From Symbiodinium natans (Eukaryota; Sar; Dinophyceae; Suessiales; Symbiodiniaceae): a stretch of 64,000 bases of DNA. Location: the NCBI GenBank assembly GCA_905221605.1, contig CAJNDS010002090.1, forward strand, positions 592,664 through 656,663. The letters run 5' to 3'. The position numbers and the translations under genes were made by a program. The notes beneath the pieces were generated by a model. That model did no database searches, had not been told where the DNA came from, and saw only the letters and a list, made by a program, of their open reading frames with translations. Below, one piece after another: positions 46,250 to 63,470 of this stretch. Positions within the stretch are counted from its first letter, which is position 1, and every line of letters starts with the position of its first letter.

Positions 46250-49200
46250 AGGGTGCCTCGACGGAAGATGGCGAAACCTGAGCTACATGGCCTCACCGCA
46301 ATCTTCTACCTCTGCACAAGCCACCCCGCCCCCCCCTAAAAGTAATAGCCCCCACCAGGACAAAGCTGCGCAGTACAACTTGCCAGGGTGCGCTTGATGC
46401 ACTCCTCCCTGCTTTGGATGCTGTTCTTGCCATGCTCGCACCTGGACGGGGCGAAGGCCTCGGGGGCCTTCAGGCGGAGTTCAAGGCACCGCTTCAAGTT
46501 TAGAGTGATTAGACCTCCCGAAATCGTCAACTCTGGTCCGGCCCAAACCGGCAGAATGAAACATGGGCAGAAGTTCCGGAGGTCTGGGGTTTTGGCAGAG
46601 GCTTCGGCACGAATGCGTAGCTCTTCAGAGTCGAACAAATTGCTTGGTTTACGCAGGGGCTTTGTCAGAGTGCTGGCGCTGGCGACAAAAATATTTATGG
46701 CTCCAGCAAAAAAAACCTCCCATTCCATAGCTTGCTTAGCAGCTTAACAAAACCTCTTTGAACAAAAAAAGCTTGGTGGCGGTCCTGCTGAGTTGCAAGC
46801 CCTGCGACCCCCAAAGACCAACATTTCGCCTTTTACTCAGCATGGCCCGCATGTGCAAACTATGGCGCTGGTGCTGCTGCCAGCCAGTAAGCTGCAGCGT
46901 CGGCCGCCATCGGATAACCATGGCATGGCCGTGTTTCCTCCCAGGGTACTCGACTCGACACTCGCCCAAGGCAGGCAAAGCTTCCAAGTCTCCGCCCAAA
47001 GGCAAACATGTTTTTGGGGTTTCGGGGTGTCATGTCTGTAGGCGTTGATCAGTAGTCATTCCTATAGCACAAAGATAGCTGAAGCTTGTACATGCGTTGA
47101 TCACTTCGGTGTTTTTATTTGCTGTTCATGTCGCAACCTTTCGTACATTGTGGGAGTTTTTAAATTTTGGTAAAGGCAGCCAAGTCATGCTTGGCTCAAC
47201 GGAAGCAATGCTGTCCTAGCGTGGTGACGATTGGTTGCCTGGGCCCAGGTGCACTTCTGGCATTGGCACGCCTAAAGATACTCAAAAGGTCTTGTAAACA
47301 ACGTTGGTACGACCCCAAACCCTACACCGCCACAACACAACCAAAGACCATTGGCCAGGCAGCAAGAATAGCTCGCAGCCATCGGGGCCGGTCTTTGTTC
47401 CTGGGCGTTCTGAGTTGTTCTGCCATTAAAGAGTCTTTTGCCACCTGGCTTAACTGGCTGCTCGGGCCACCTACCGGACTGCGCTACACAGGGCGAAGTG
47501 TTCGTGCTAGCCCCTGATTACCCCCTCGAAACAACCTGCTAAGATGTCTCACTAACGTGAACTCTTCGTGGTCCTGGGCTGAAACTCCCGTTCTAAAGCC
47601 TTTCAAGCAAGTTAAGCAGCTAAGGCGCAAGGATGTCCCATGGGGAACTCTATTCCAACAAGGCCCTAACTCTGAATCTTAGGCCAAGCTTCATCTTGCC
47701 CCAGTAGCCACCGGCATCCATCATCACCAGCTGCATGATGAGCCTTTGGGCGGTTGAGCTTGCCGAGTGTCGACTCAACCCATGCCAAGAGACCTCAATG
47801 CCTGAGATGCCCATCACATCAAATGTCAGGCGTCAGACCAGACTTGGCCAAGTCACATGCCACCTTGCGGTTTTGGCCGGGCATCGATGACAAGCTCATC
47901 CTGAAGGAAGCCGCGGTTGGGCGGCGCGGGTAAAGGGCTAAACATCGAGCCATTGGTGTTGCAAGGTTGGCGGAAAAGTGAGAAGTTGCATCCTGATGGA
48001 ACAAAGCGTGCGCAAGCCTGAGGATGGGAGGTCTCTGGTTGTTTGTGCTGATTACAAGTATAGCTTCGGATGAAGGCCTCGCGACGTGCACGGGGTCATG
48101 GGTCAACAGTTTCGACTGCAGAAGAAGAAATCAAGCCATCCTCAGTTTTTGAAACAATCATGGCCCGTGGGTGGTCCTGCCGCGCGAGCCATCGAGGCCT
48201 GAAAACAGGGGGCTACCGAAGGCAGGGTGGAATTCTGGAGGAGGGGCACAAGTGTGTGCGTGAATCATGCAACTTCCTAGAGGGCGGTGGGGGCGGGCTT
48301 TTGAAAGGAGGCGCTCCAGGCACTGCTTCCCTGCGGCTCGAGATAGCTCGAGCTTGGCACAGTTGCGGGTCCACTCGCAACCGTGTCTTTCCGTACACAC
48401 GTGCGCTACAAGTCAATATCGTACAAGTTCAGAAAGCAGGGGCAGTGAGCGGCTCGACCAGGGCTGTGATGTTAGAACTATGGGGCGTCCTCGCTGTGCG
48501 TTAGCAGCGAGACAATACAGCACAACATCCTTCCTGCACATGGGCCCGACAGGCCGTTGTATGATCCTGCCCCCAACTCTGGCACACGCCAGTGCACTTG
48601 CGACTGGTCGAGAATCGTGATCATCACATATGCGGTCGTTTCCAACGCAAACTCCCCCTCGAGGCTTTGCACGGTCAGTTACGAAGCGTCTTCTTGTTCC
48701 GTAACCCCTGACCATCTCAACTCTGGCCGAAAATCGCTGCCACCTTCCGACGTTGCAGAGTACGTGCTCGCTGAATCTGCACGAGTCATGAGCACGACAT
48801 CGAGACCCACCTCGTGGCAGGTCGCGTCGTGGACCAATGGACAAAGTTCCGCGAGGAAAACGCGCAGTGTCAGAGAACGTAGATGAGTTTGGACGGCGGC
48901 GCGGATGGATGAGAAGCTTTCTCTTAGGCTCCAGGTCAAGAATCGCTCATCGCTTGGGCCAAAATGCTCGTTCTGTTTTTCGTTCGTTCTTTCTTTTGTC
49001 GGAGTGGGGCCGAAGCCCTGCGCTCAAGGCACTCCTCGGTTTGAGGTGGCCAGCGGTGAGCCGGGACGGTTGCAGGTGCTGCCACTCCGGAAACAAAACT
49101 CATGAATGGCGAGGGCAAAACGTGAGCAATAATATGTGCACATCCAACTGGGTGGGTGAACTACGGTAACAGAGTGAGCACCCTCCCCTTCGACCCACCA

Positions 49201-50560
49201 GTCGTCCGATTCCGATCCCGTTCCAGCGCAAGTGGTCCCCCTGGTCAGCAGCGGACGCCACGTCCCCTCAAATAGACCCCCTTCCTTCCTTCCTTGCTTC
49301 CTTCCTTCCTTCCTTTCGGCAGGCCACGCCCGCAAGCGAGCTGCCCCCAGGGCGTGTGGCACGAGAGTCGAGCCGACACAGTGTGTACGCGGAAGGAGAG
49401 CAGTTCTCTCCATCTCTCCTTCTTCTTCTTCTTCTTTGATGGTTCTTCCTCTTCTGGCACGCCACCAGATGCGCCTGGTCTTCCGGTTTGTATATAGGTA
49501 GAGTGAGACTGGCTTGACACTGCCCGACACTCTCTACGTCCCTCGCACCACCTTCAGCAACTCCACCCAAGAGCAAGCTACAATCAGTGAACTCCTGCAA
49601 AAATTATCGCTTTACCCAGGATTGCCGCCCGAGTTAGCGATTCTCTGTCGCCCGCCTCGGGCCCTCGTGCAGCCTCAAGGCTTGACATTTTGCTTCGGGT
49701 CAGAACGATTATAGGGGCTGAGCGAGTCTGGATAAGTTTGGGGTCTTCCGTTTGTCTAAGGGGACTCCACTAGAAATACTCGTCATCTGGACAGCTGAAC
49801 TTCTCTTCAAGCTCCGCACTTCTAGCCACAAACTGCCACCAAGAAGCGGTAGGCCATTCTTGCCCTGAGGGAGATTCCGCGCAGCCAGAGCCTGCCTGAG
49901 TTGGCAGGTACATATGTCCTGCCTTTGACAATGCGACCGCTTCATCAGGGTTTGCAGATTACAGAGGTTGACGTGAACTTGAACCTAGTTGCTAGTGACT
50001 AGACTGTTGCCTGAAACGAACCAAGAAATTCCACAATTCTTCCCAGGCGGCGAGTTTGCCACGATGGCTTCAACCCCCTGGGCCAAAAGCGCCAGCGCCG
50101 CCACCAGGGAGCTGGTGCACCTTGCAGAGTTCGCGGAGTTTGCGGAGCTTGTTAAAAGACAGCGGCTTTGCTGGGCGTCTTCGGGCTCAAATCTCTGTGA
50201 TGGTTGCTGCTGTTGGTCCTCTCGACATTTTGCGGGCGTTTGGCAAATTCTGTTGGGTGATGCGAGGACTGTTGGGAGATAGATCCCAGACGAGCAGGCC
50301 CCTGAGGAGCACTTGGATTTTCGGAAGCTGCTCCAGATGAAAGGCGCCAACATGGGCCGACGAGCCAAACACAGTCCTTTTCAATCCTCGGGTTGTCGTG
50401 GTGCCTCTACAGATCACTAGAAAATCTTTTTAACAAATTTGCTCGCAAAACTCCGTTACAAGTTTTGTCCTAACAATCCAAAAAACCGCGGTCACAGCAC
50501 CAAGTCGTGATCGCCTTCTCAAGTGCAATCTTCGTAGTAGGCTTGTGGGTTTTCAAGTCG
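46250..50560. other. spacer between the MFS pseudogene and the glycosyltransferase-like gene
   Basis: GC-rich with overlapping open frames on both strands (notably 48070-48940), none recognisable. (TTCC)n at 49280-49316. Upstream exons of the glycosyltransferase-like gene are expected here but were not identified. Confidence 0.35.
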
Positions 50561-50567
50561 AACTCCA

Positions 50568-51999
50568 TCACATCACGTCCTGGCCGTCCAACTCCACGGA
50601 TAGCTGATCTGCAGCTTGCCTTTTGCCGTAGAGCGCAATGGCAAACACAAAGAAGGATGCGTACATACCGCAACAGAGCAAGGCCAGGGCTGACCGCTGT
50701 CCTAACTCACATGCTTCCCACATACCATGAACCACAGGGCTGCTCTGGTCACCCACAAGTGCTTCGTAGCTGCAAGCCAACGTGCTGGTGAAACCTGCAG
50801 CGCCTTTGGTGATTCGGTCTGCTTCCATTCCGTAGAGAATGTTTGAGGGCACATCCCCGATGATGTGCATGCCCAAGGTGGCCAAGCCAAGAGCCGTGCC
50901 GCGATCTGCTGGGGCCACACTCTCCATGATGCCCAAGTTGATCGGTGCCATGGTGCAAATATTCAAAAATTGGATGAAAAAGAAAACCGCGTAGAAGGGT
51001 CCCAGGTGCTCCATCCACGGCACAATGAGACCAAGTGGAACGCACATACTCATGAAGATTGAATTCAAAAAGCAGCATGCCTTCAGGCGATTCCAACCCC
51101 AACGCACATTCAGGTAGTCGAGGCAGTAACCTCCAAGAGAACTTCCCACAAGGCTCGTCCCTAAGGTTCCAGCACCAATTACAAGTTGAGCCTTTGTAAG
51201 ATACACGATAGAGATGTACTGAACTGCCCAGGCAGAGGCGCCACCAAGGAACCACGTCTGCGCACCGTAAGCGACAACGTGCAGCAGCCACTGTTGAGAT
51301 GTCAAGGTGTTGGCTATGGGTCCACTGAAAGACAATGTGTCCGTCGTTTGCCGATTGCCACTTGCGAACGCCGAGTGTTTTAGGTAGAAGAACAGGAATA
51401 GTGCAAACCAAATCAACGCCATCAGCATAAAGAGAAAGCGAGCCATCGCCCAGCTGTCAAGCGCGAATGTGCAAGCAATACCGAGGGCCATGCCAAGAGG
51501 GATGGCAGTGAAGTAGTATCCAATGTAGGTCGACTTTTTGCCCTCGGGTGCCACATCATCCAGGATCGGAGGCGCCAAAGTACAAAGGAAAGCCTCGCCA
51601 AAGCCGTTGAAAAACCTGCTGGCCAGCTCATCCAAGCAGGCCCAAAGGCAACACAGAGCATCCCAGCAGCCATCAGCTTCACTGGATGAGAGACCTTATA
51701 GAGACCTTCTTTGCGAGCGGCCCGAGCGAAGAGCGCAGCATGAAGCCGACAATGGCGATTGATGACATCATCCCTGCCTCCTTTTGATTCACCTTGAAAG
51801 CAGCTATGAGTATGGGCACGATGCCAAACGCAATGCCGCGCTCAGCGAAGATGAGGAAGTTCGTCATGGTGAATATGACGGCATGTGTCGTGGGGCTGAA
51901 CTCAGGGCGCTGCTCCCCAAGCAACGGCTCTTCCGTGCCACTAGCCATCCCTCCAAAGGACGCCTGGGGCGGGGAGACCTGCCGAACTTGAGCCAACAT
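50568..51999 (-). pseudogene. Spinster-like MFS transporter, intronless retrogene with two frame lesions
   Basis: Major facilitator superfamily transporter resembling the Spinster (Spns) group of lysosomal or membrane lipid/organic-solute carriers. The N-terminal frame (51948-51679) holds TM1-TM2 with FAERGIAFGIVPILIAAFKV and RSSLGPLAKK. The main frame (51635-50568, 355 codons) holds FFNGFGEAFLCTLAPP, FTAIPLGMALG and the remaining helices to a TGA at 50568. There is no intron over 1.4 kb, unlike the neighbouring genes. Between the two frames the TM3 code is split over three reading frames by an 11-bp tandem duplication (51687-51708) and a roughly one-base loss near 51640-51650. The likely original start is the ATG at 51948; the upstream ATG at 51999 lies inside the relict leader. 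Alternatives are a sequencing error or a 79-nt GT-AG intron that would remove TM3. Confidence 0.85.
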
Positions 52000-52006
52000 G
52001 GTTTGG
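51987..52006 (-). other. relict dinoflagellate spliced leader
   Basis: On the minus strand CCATGTTGGCTCAAG matches the 3' end of the dinoflagellate spliced leader (GCCATTTTGGCTCAAG) with one mismatch over 15 bases, including ten matching bases at the splice end. It lies 38 bp upstream of the transporter ATG at 51948, the layout of a trans-spliced mRNA. It marks the transporter as a cDNA copy returned to the genome. Confidence 0.85.
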
Positions 52007-52011
52007 GGTGA

Positions 52012-52043
52012 GTTCTTCTTCTTTTTCTTCTTCTTCTTCTTCC
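52012..52043. repeat. TTC microsatellite next to the relict leader
   Basis: Pyrimidine tract beginning six bases beyond the relict leader, at the presumed upstream end of the retroposed copy. Confidence 0.85.
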
Positions 52044-52481
52044 TACTGTCAGCGGTCTGGGCGATCGAGAGGCCAGTCCCAATTTCGATCCTCCTGTCTT
52101 CCTTTCTTCCTTCTTCTTCTTCCCTGGAAAGAACCCGGCCCCGCCCCCGTGCAGTTCGGGCTGTTCTGGTTGGTATAGGAAGGCCAGGTGCCCATCTTCG
52201 CCATCTTGCTCGCTTGATCCGAGCTTACAACCCCGAAGAGGGGGTCGCGCCTCTCTCTCTATCTTTTTTTCTGCTTCTTCTTCTACGTGGCTTGAAGGGC
52301 GTGGCCGCCCCCCGCGCTCTAGGCGCGCCCAGGTCCACACGTCTCCGTTGCGAGACTGACCAGGAGAGGCGACGAATCGAGAGTACATCGTGTGGATGTT
52401 TCCCCCTCATCAGCCAGAATGTCCTCCATGTACCTGTAACTCTGCATCTCGCATCCCCTCCACTGTACTCTGCAATCATCT

Positions 52482-52489
52482 GCTCTCTA

Positions 52490-52520
<31 letters not shown>

Positions 52521-52572
52521 TTCTCTCTCCCCCTCTCCCTCTCCCTCCCTCCATATCCCTCCCTCTCGCTCG
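52482..52572. repeat. CT-rich microsatellite
   Basis: (CT)n with CCCT interruptions. Confidence 0.9.
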
Positions 52573-53281
52573 GTGCATGTAGCATCCCATGCGCTGCTTT
52601 CCGGAAGAAGTTCTGCTGACAAGTTCATTCCACATTGCCAAAGCACTGCATTTCGCCAGGATCTCCGAGCCACACGGCGTGTGGTGGAGCCTGATGCTTG
52701 CAAGCTTTCGGCCCTAGGCCCGGCCCAAGACAGTGCATGGGAGACATTTCAGGGCCAAATTCTTGCACGATGTCGCCAAGTAAAGCTGCAGGAATGGTCC
52801 ATGGAAATTTTCCCAGCAATTCACTGACACTTCCATACATTCTAGATCGTGTTACTAAGAGGTGCAAGACGATCATGCTCGAACGCGGTGGCCCGCCTTC
52901 GCCGATGGTCGGCGCTTGTAGCATGTAGCACAGCAAAGCGAGCCAAATTCAACAGTGGCACATAAAGTGCTGACATGTGTGGTGTCGCCTGCAGGGAACG
53001 GGCAAAGATTAAAACAGGCGCCACAGCCCTGTAAAGACATGTTTTGGGAGTTCCTGGGCCGGGTGCTTGCCTGACCCTCTAACAGACTCTCACAAGTTCT
53101 GTACTATAGCATCCCCAGCAACACCTTGCCACTTACTTGCATTGTTGCCAGGCGCAACAATGAAGCCTCAGATAGTTTTTGATGTCATAGCTCGTAGGGC
53201 AGCATCCTGAAACGCACGGCGCCGACTCTTGACTAGGATACGCATGAGACCACGGCCGCGCACTCTGCAGGCTCCATACCA

Positions 53282-53379
53282 ACCCCACGAAAGCCCAGAA
53301 TCCTGTTCCCTTCAACTGCGCGCGCTCGAGTTTGTCAAGCAAGGCTTGGACTCTTTCGTGGCCTACGCTTGCACCTGCT
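53282..53379 (-). other. possible coding exon, function unknown
   Basis: After a CAGCAG acceptor the minus frame reads ASVGHERVQALLDKLERAQL, then KGTGFWAFVGL, before a TTG|GTATGG donor. Convincingly protein-like and in the common orientation; family not recognised. Confidence 0.4.
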
Positions 53380-56040
53380 GATTTGCTTGTTGTAAAGTAC
53401 TGTAGTCAGTTCGATGGCACGTGTTGCACAGAAACCCAAACTCAGACTCTATCTAAACAGGAGAAGCAGGGTTTCAACCGAATCTCTGCCCATATGGCTC
53501 AAAGCCATAACGGTGCTGAGCAGGCGGAACCTGGCGGCACGGAACTTTGCGCCATGATCGTTGCGAGTTGAAGGGGCCTACGTATGTTATGGGTGTTGAC
53601 GACCCATGCGGGGGAAGTTTAGGCCCCAAGTCATCTCTCAGAGACACGTGGCTTGCTCTGTCTTGCCCCCTCTTTCTGCCGGACTGAGCGTTGGAGATGG
53701 TACCACTTCGTGACCCATAATGGTATCATGTGGTATCATGGTATCCCCCTCATCCCATTGGGACCTGCTACTGACGGTGCAAGTACTACCACCCTCCCTA
53801 CCTGCAACCCTCAATGATACCCGATCTACGCACAGCACTGCTTGTGATCTTCCACCTCGGAGCACAAAACCTTGAATCCTCAATCGACTATGGAGCCCAA
53901 CGGCCCAAGCCTGTATGGTAGCTCTTTGTCCGTCGCATGCAGGTGTCTGCAAGGTTTTTAGTTTGATAGCTGTTTCGCCTACAACCTCAACAAAACTCTG
54001 GGAATGACGACAGCGGGGGCCTTCTCGACTGAGCGGTTAAAGGCCCGAGCATTGTGTAAGTCTTGCTGCAACGTAGAGAACGCAACATTCTTTGACATCA
54101 CATTCAGGGGGCCTGCAACGAAGGCCTTCCAGCATAAGAGGCACCTTGACTGATCTCAAACCCATGTCAAAGATGATTGTGGAGGTCGAGGGCTCGGGTC
54201 CTTGAGCAGAGTGAGGGTTGGGGTCGAAAGCCCTGCCGCTGTCTGTGACATGCCTGCCAAGGCATCTGGAGCATACTTGGAGCATACTTGGCTCGAATTG
54301 AGGCGGCCCAGAGCTGGCATTTTCCCCCATCTGTTTGTCAGGGGATCAACGATGATCTGTCGTCCTGTGCCGGCCAGCGTGCGGGCCTTCTAGACGCTGA
54401 ACTGAACTGACGATAGAGAGGTAGGGAGACCCCAAGCCCCAATCCCTGGCATTCTGCGGATTTTCAGCAGATGCTTGCAGCACTCTGCAGATCTACCTCA
54501 TAGCCTTATACCAGCCGACCGTGGAAGATCGAAGCCCGCTCAACCCCAACATCCGCAACAGTTTGGAAGCCGAAACCCATCCGCTTCGAACGCTAAGTTG
54601 ACGGTTGAAGTCCCGTCTTGGAGGTGCGACACTTTAAGCCCCAAAGCCCTAAAAAGCTTTGGGAGCACATCCTAAGCTGCAACCCGTCGTCCGCTCTGGA
54701 GCCTCCAGCGGGAAAAAGCTCGCGCACTCGCTAGACAACTGCATTGGTAGCTCGAGAGGGCGCCCAACTTCGAGAAACCCGTGAGAAGTACAAAAAGCTG
54801 TTCGGGTTGTTGGTGTGGCTCAGTGAGTTCATCGGGGTTGCACGGCCAGCGAGCCTAAGTTGAGGTCTTAGGGGGGTCAGGGCAGTGGAACTCTACGAGC
54901 TGCTGGCTACGTGGCAATGACGATTGCCTGGTCTGGTCATCTTCTGGTCCTTGCTTCCTTTTGCATGTCACAGGTTTCCGAGCAGTGATGGCCTTCTCAG
55001 TGGTCGATATTGTTTACAGGGAAATGGCAGATTGCCAATCGCAACCCTTGCCGAAGGTCGGCAGGTGCTTGTGACTTGAAACCTCACGGAAGGATAGAGT
55101 CGATGGATGGTTCGGCCCTCCAATAATCAGGCTGAGCAGCAAGTGATTAAGAGTGGGTCACGTGGTGGCTATCTGCTGTTCCCCTTTCCTTTGACTTTCC
55201 AGTATGTCCAGGTGGAAGCTGTGTCAGCGAGGGCCTGCCGGACCTACTGTTACAATCCAGTGCGAAAGTCTGTGCAACGAGTATAGCATGCTAAAGGAAG
55301 CCGAACCGAATCGCAGTGCTGACTGGTCAAAGTCATGAAAGACGTGTAGCATAGTCTCTTGCTTACTAGGCCTTGTCTGGCAGTCTGAGCTGGGTTACTG
55401 CTGCCGACAGGTTCCACCCCAGACAATCTGAGCAACAATCTCAGAGTGGTCCACACGCCCGTGCCCCAGTGCAAATGCGGTGGTGAATTTGATACCATTG
55501 ACAAAAGACACAATCTCGATACCCCCAAGCTTGTAACTCATTTCATAGGACTCAGGCCCTGAAGCCGGGAACTCCTTGAAGATTCTATGGAGTCCCTCTC
55601 AAGTCCCTTGAGTGTGCACCTGGGGCAGCGTGTATGTGACGTTTAGACTGATGGGCTCAAGCCCAATTGGCATTTTCTTCTCTCCAGGGCAGGATGCAGA
55701 CATCATTCGTCACAAAAGGGTTGAAGATCACATGATGCTTTTCACTCGCCAGTCCCTGGAAACTCTGCCTAACCTTTTGAACCCTGGAGCCTCAACCACC
55801 CCAATTTAGGGTTTGGTTGCATGCTTTCAGTCCTTGGGTTCAGGATCGTGGTTCCCAGAACGACGCTTAACATGTACTCTGGGAGTTCTGATGAGCCCAT
55901 GTGACTTGCGACACATATATACCGGTCCCAAACCACACCAACACCACAGGGGGGGGGGGGGCAGGGGTAGCACGGGCGACCGGTCTCTTAAACCTTCAGC
56001 CCCAAATCCGAACTGCAACCCCCCCAATCACACCACGCGC

Positions 56041-56092
56041 CTGAACCTTAGACCCTAAACCCCGAACCCTAAACCTTAAACACTAAACCCCC
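56041..56092. repeat. interstitial telomere-like CCCTAAA cluster
   Basis: Degenerate CCCTAAA/CCTTAAA/CACTAAA units in a row. Single TTTAGGG-type units occur at 26749-26770 and 34158-34175. Confidence 0.6.
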
Positions 56093-56284
56093 CCAACCAC
56101 ACCCACACCACAGGGGGATATGGACTTCTGATTAACTTATGATTCCTTATGACATCTGCATCTTCCTGGAGCCCTCACCGCCAGTGGCGAGAAGCTCCTC
56201 GGCGAAGTTCTTTCTTGGTGGTCGAGAGTTGTCGGGTTGTGGGCTGTTGCAAGGATGGGGCTTGAGGAGTACAGGCTTCAAAAG

Positions 56285-56410
56285 GTTTCAGGGCGAATTC
56301 AGGTGGTATGCAATGTCCCGTCTCGATGTTCCTACAGTCTTGCTGACGTTTCAGGGCGAATTCAGGTGGTATGCAATGTCCCGTCTCGATGTTCCTACAG
56401 TCGTGCTGAC
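56285..56410. repeat. 63-bp tandem duplication
   Basis: Two copies (56285-56347 and 56348-56410) differing at one base. The period is a multiple of three, so an open frame runs through both copies, repeating GEFRWYAMSRLDVPT. Confidence 0.95.
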
Positions 56411-57145
56411 GTGCCTTCAGGCTCTCTCTGATCCTTTAAGCCTTCATGAGAGCTTCTGAAATCTACAGCGCAACTCAGACTCTACGCCAGCAAGGCCTCT
56501 GCGCGAGCGCAAAGCCCGTCACTCGCGCCAACATGACAGACAAGACTGAGAGGGAAAAGCAAAAGACAAACTAGCGAACATCTGGGAGATATCGCCGCGG
56601 AGTGGTTTGGACATGCCGGCGGGGCAGGTGCGTGTTGATATGTCGGCGCTCGGCCTTGCCGGTCGATGTCGGCCCAGAAGAGCGTGCTACGTCGGCAAGT
56701 ACGTTCATGTCAGCACGCCAGGTACCGTGTCGGCGTGTCGTTTTTCCACGCGAGCGTTAAACATGATGTTGACATGCTGGCCGGCACCTTACCTTTTGCA
56801 TGTCGACCTGCAATTTTGCCTCAGTCTGCGCCCAGCGATACCCGATACCACCACGGGCACATCTCTTTAGCACGTTGGCACGTCGGTTCTTCAGCTGGTC
56901 TTGCCATGTTGGATTATGTTGGCGCATCACATTTGAAATGCCGTGCCATGACGGCGTGTCAGTTGTTGTGTGTCAGCCTTACCATGTCGGTGCAGCTACA
57001 AAATGCCAAAGTGCAGGAGCTAGATGGAGCTAAGCATCCAGGGCATCCTTAAGCTTTGATTGCTTCAACCAATCTGGGGGTCCCAAGTTCAAAGAAACCC
57101 TACAACGTCCACGGGGCTCAGATTCACCAAGAGGCTGCTCTCGCC

Positions 57146-62682
<5,537 letters not shown>

Positions 62683-62950
62683 CTCATCCCAAGAAGCCAC
62701 TTAGCCCATGTCTAAGCCAGCAGAGAACGTACAGAACATTAACCGCCGCCATCGAGAACCCCCAGATTTGTTTGCTTCAACCAGCACCCTCTGATGGTCG
62801 GAATCCTCTCGGATTTTGGAGGGTGTAGACCTTTTTTTGAGGTAACAATACAGCGGAAATAGGGGTTTTCTTTTCAAACTACACAGGGAATTTCTGAACT
62901 TCTAATACCATATAGAGGCAATTCAAATTTTATTCATGAAATATTAAGGA

Positions 62951-63470
62951 CCCCACCCCATATGCAAACACAATGCTCACATGACGAGTTTGGGAGAGGA
63001 CTGGCATGTTTAACGAGAACCTTCTTTACGGCATGACCTTCTTGAAGCTTGCAAGGCTTCAAAAGAAACCAACAAAAAGGGGGGGGGGGTGGGCGGTTGG
63101 GGGGAAGGGGGGCATTAGCAATGCTCGTATGACGAGTGTGGGAAGGATTCGCAAGATTTCTTCACGCAAGTCCTCTTTCATGGCGTTGTCTTCTTTAATA
63201 AAGCTTGCAAGGCTTCAACAGAAGGAAAAAACGGTCGGGTTGAAGGAGAGAGGGTGCAGATCCCCCCACCCCTCCGATTTGCAAATGCAATGCCCGCATG
63301 ACGCCTTTCCAAAGGATTCGCATGTTTTCTTTACGTAAGAACGCTTTCTGGCATGATCCTCTTTGTGAAGCAAGCTTGCAAGGCCTCACAACTCAAAAAC
63401 AAAAAACCAACACAATTCTCGCGTGACGGCTTTGTAAAGGATCCGCATGTTTACTTAGAGCAAGTCGTCT
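62951..63470. repeat. tandem repeat of about 125-170 bp, three to four copies
   Basis: Each copy carries AATGC[TC]C, ATGACG, GGATTCGCATGTTT (variant in copy 1) and GCATGA...AAGCTTGCAAGGC in the same order. The AATG element begins at 62972, 63120, 63289 and 63414. It is related to the single copy at 20001-20120. Confidence 0.75.

Larger units (their letters stand above)
53390..57100. other. spacer between the Ca2+ pump and the MFS pseudogene
   Basis: Holds the 63-bp duplication, the CATGTCGG-rich stretch and telomere-like motifs. No confident exon. Confidence 0.45.

Noticed and set aside
50749-51411. 220-codon second minus-strand frame inside the transporter
   Set aside because: A shadow frame of the MFS coding sequence; it lacks helices and motifs.
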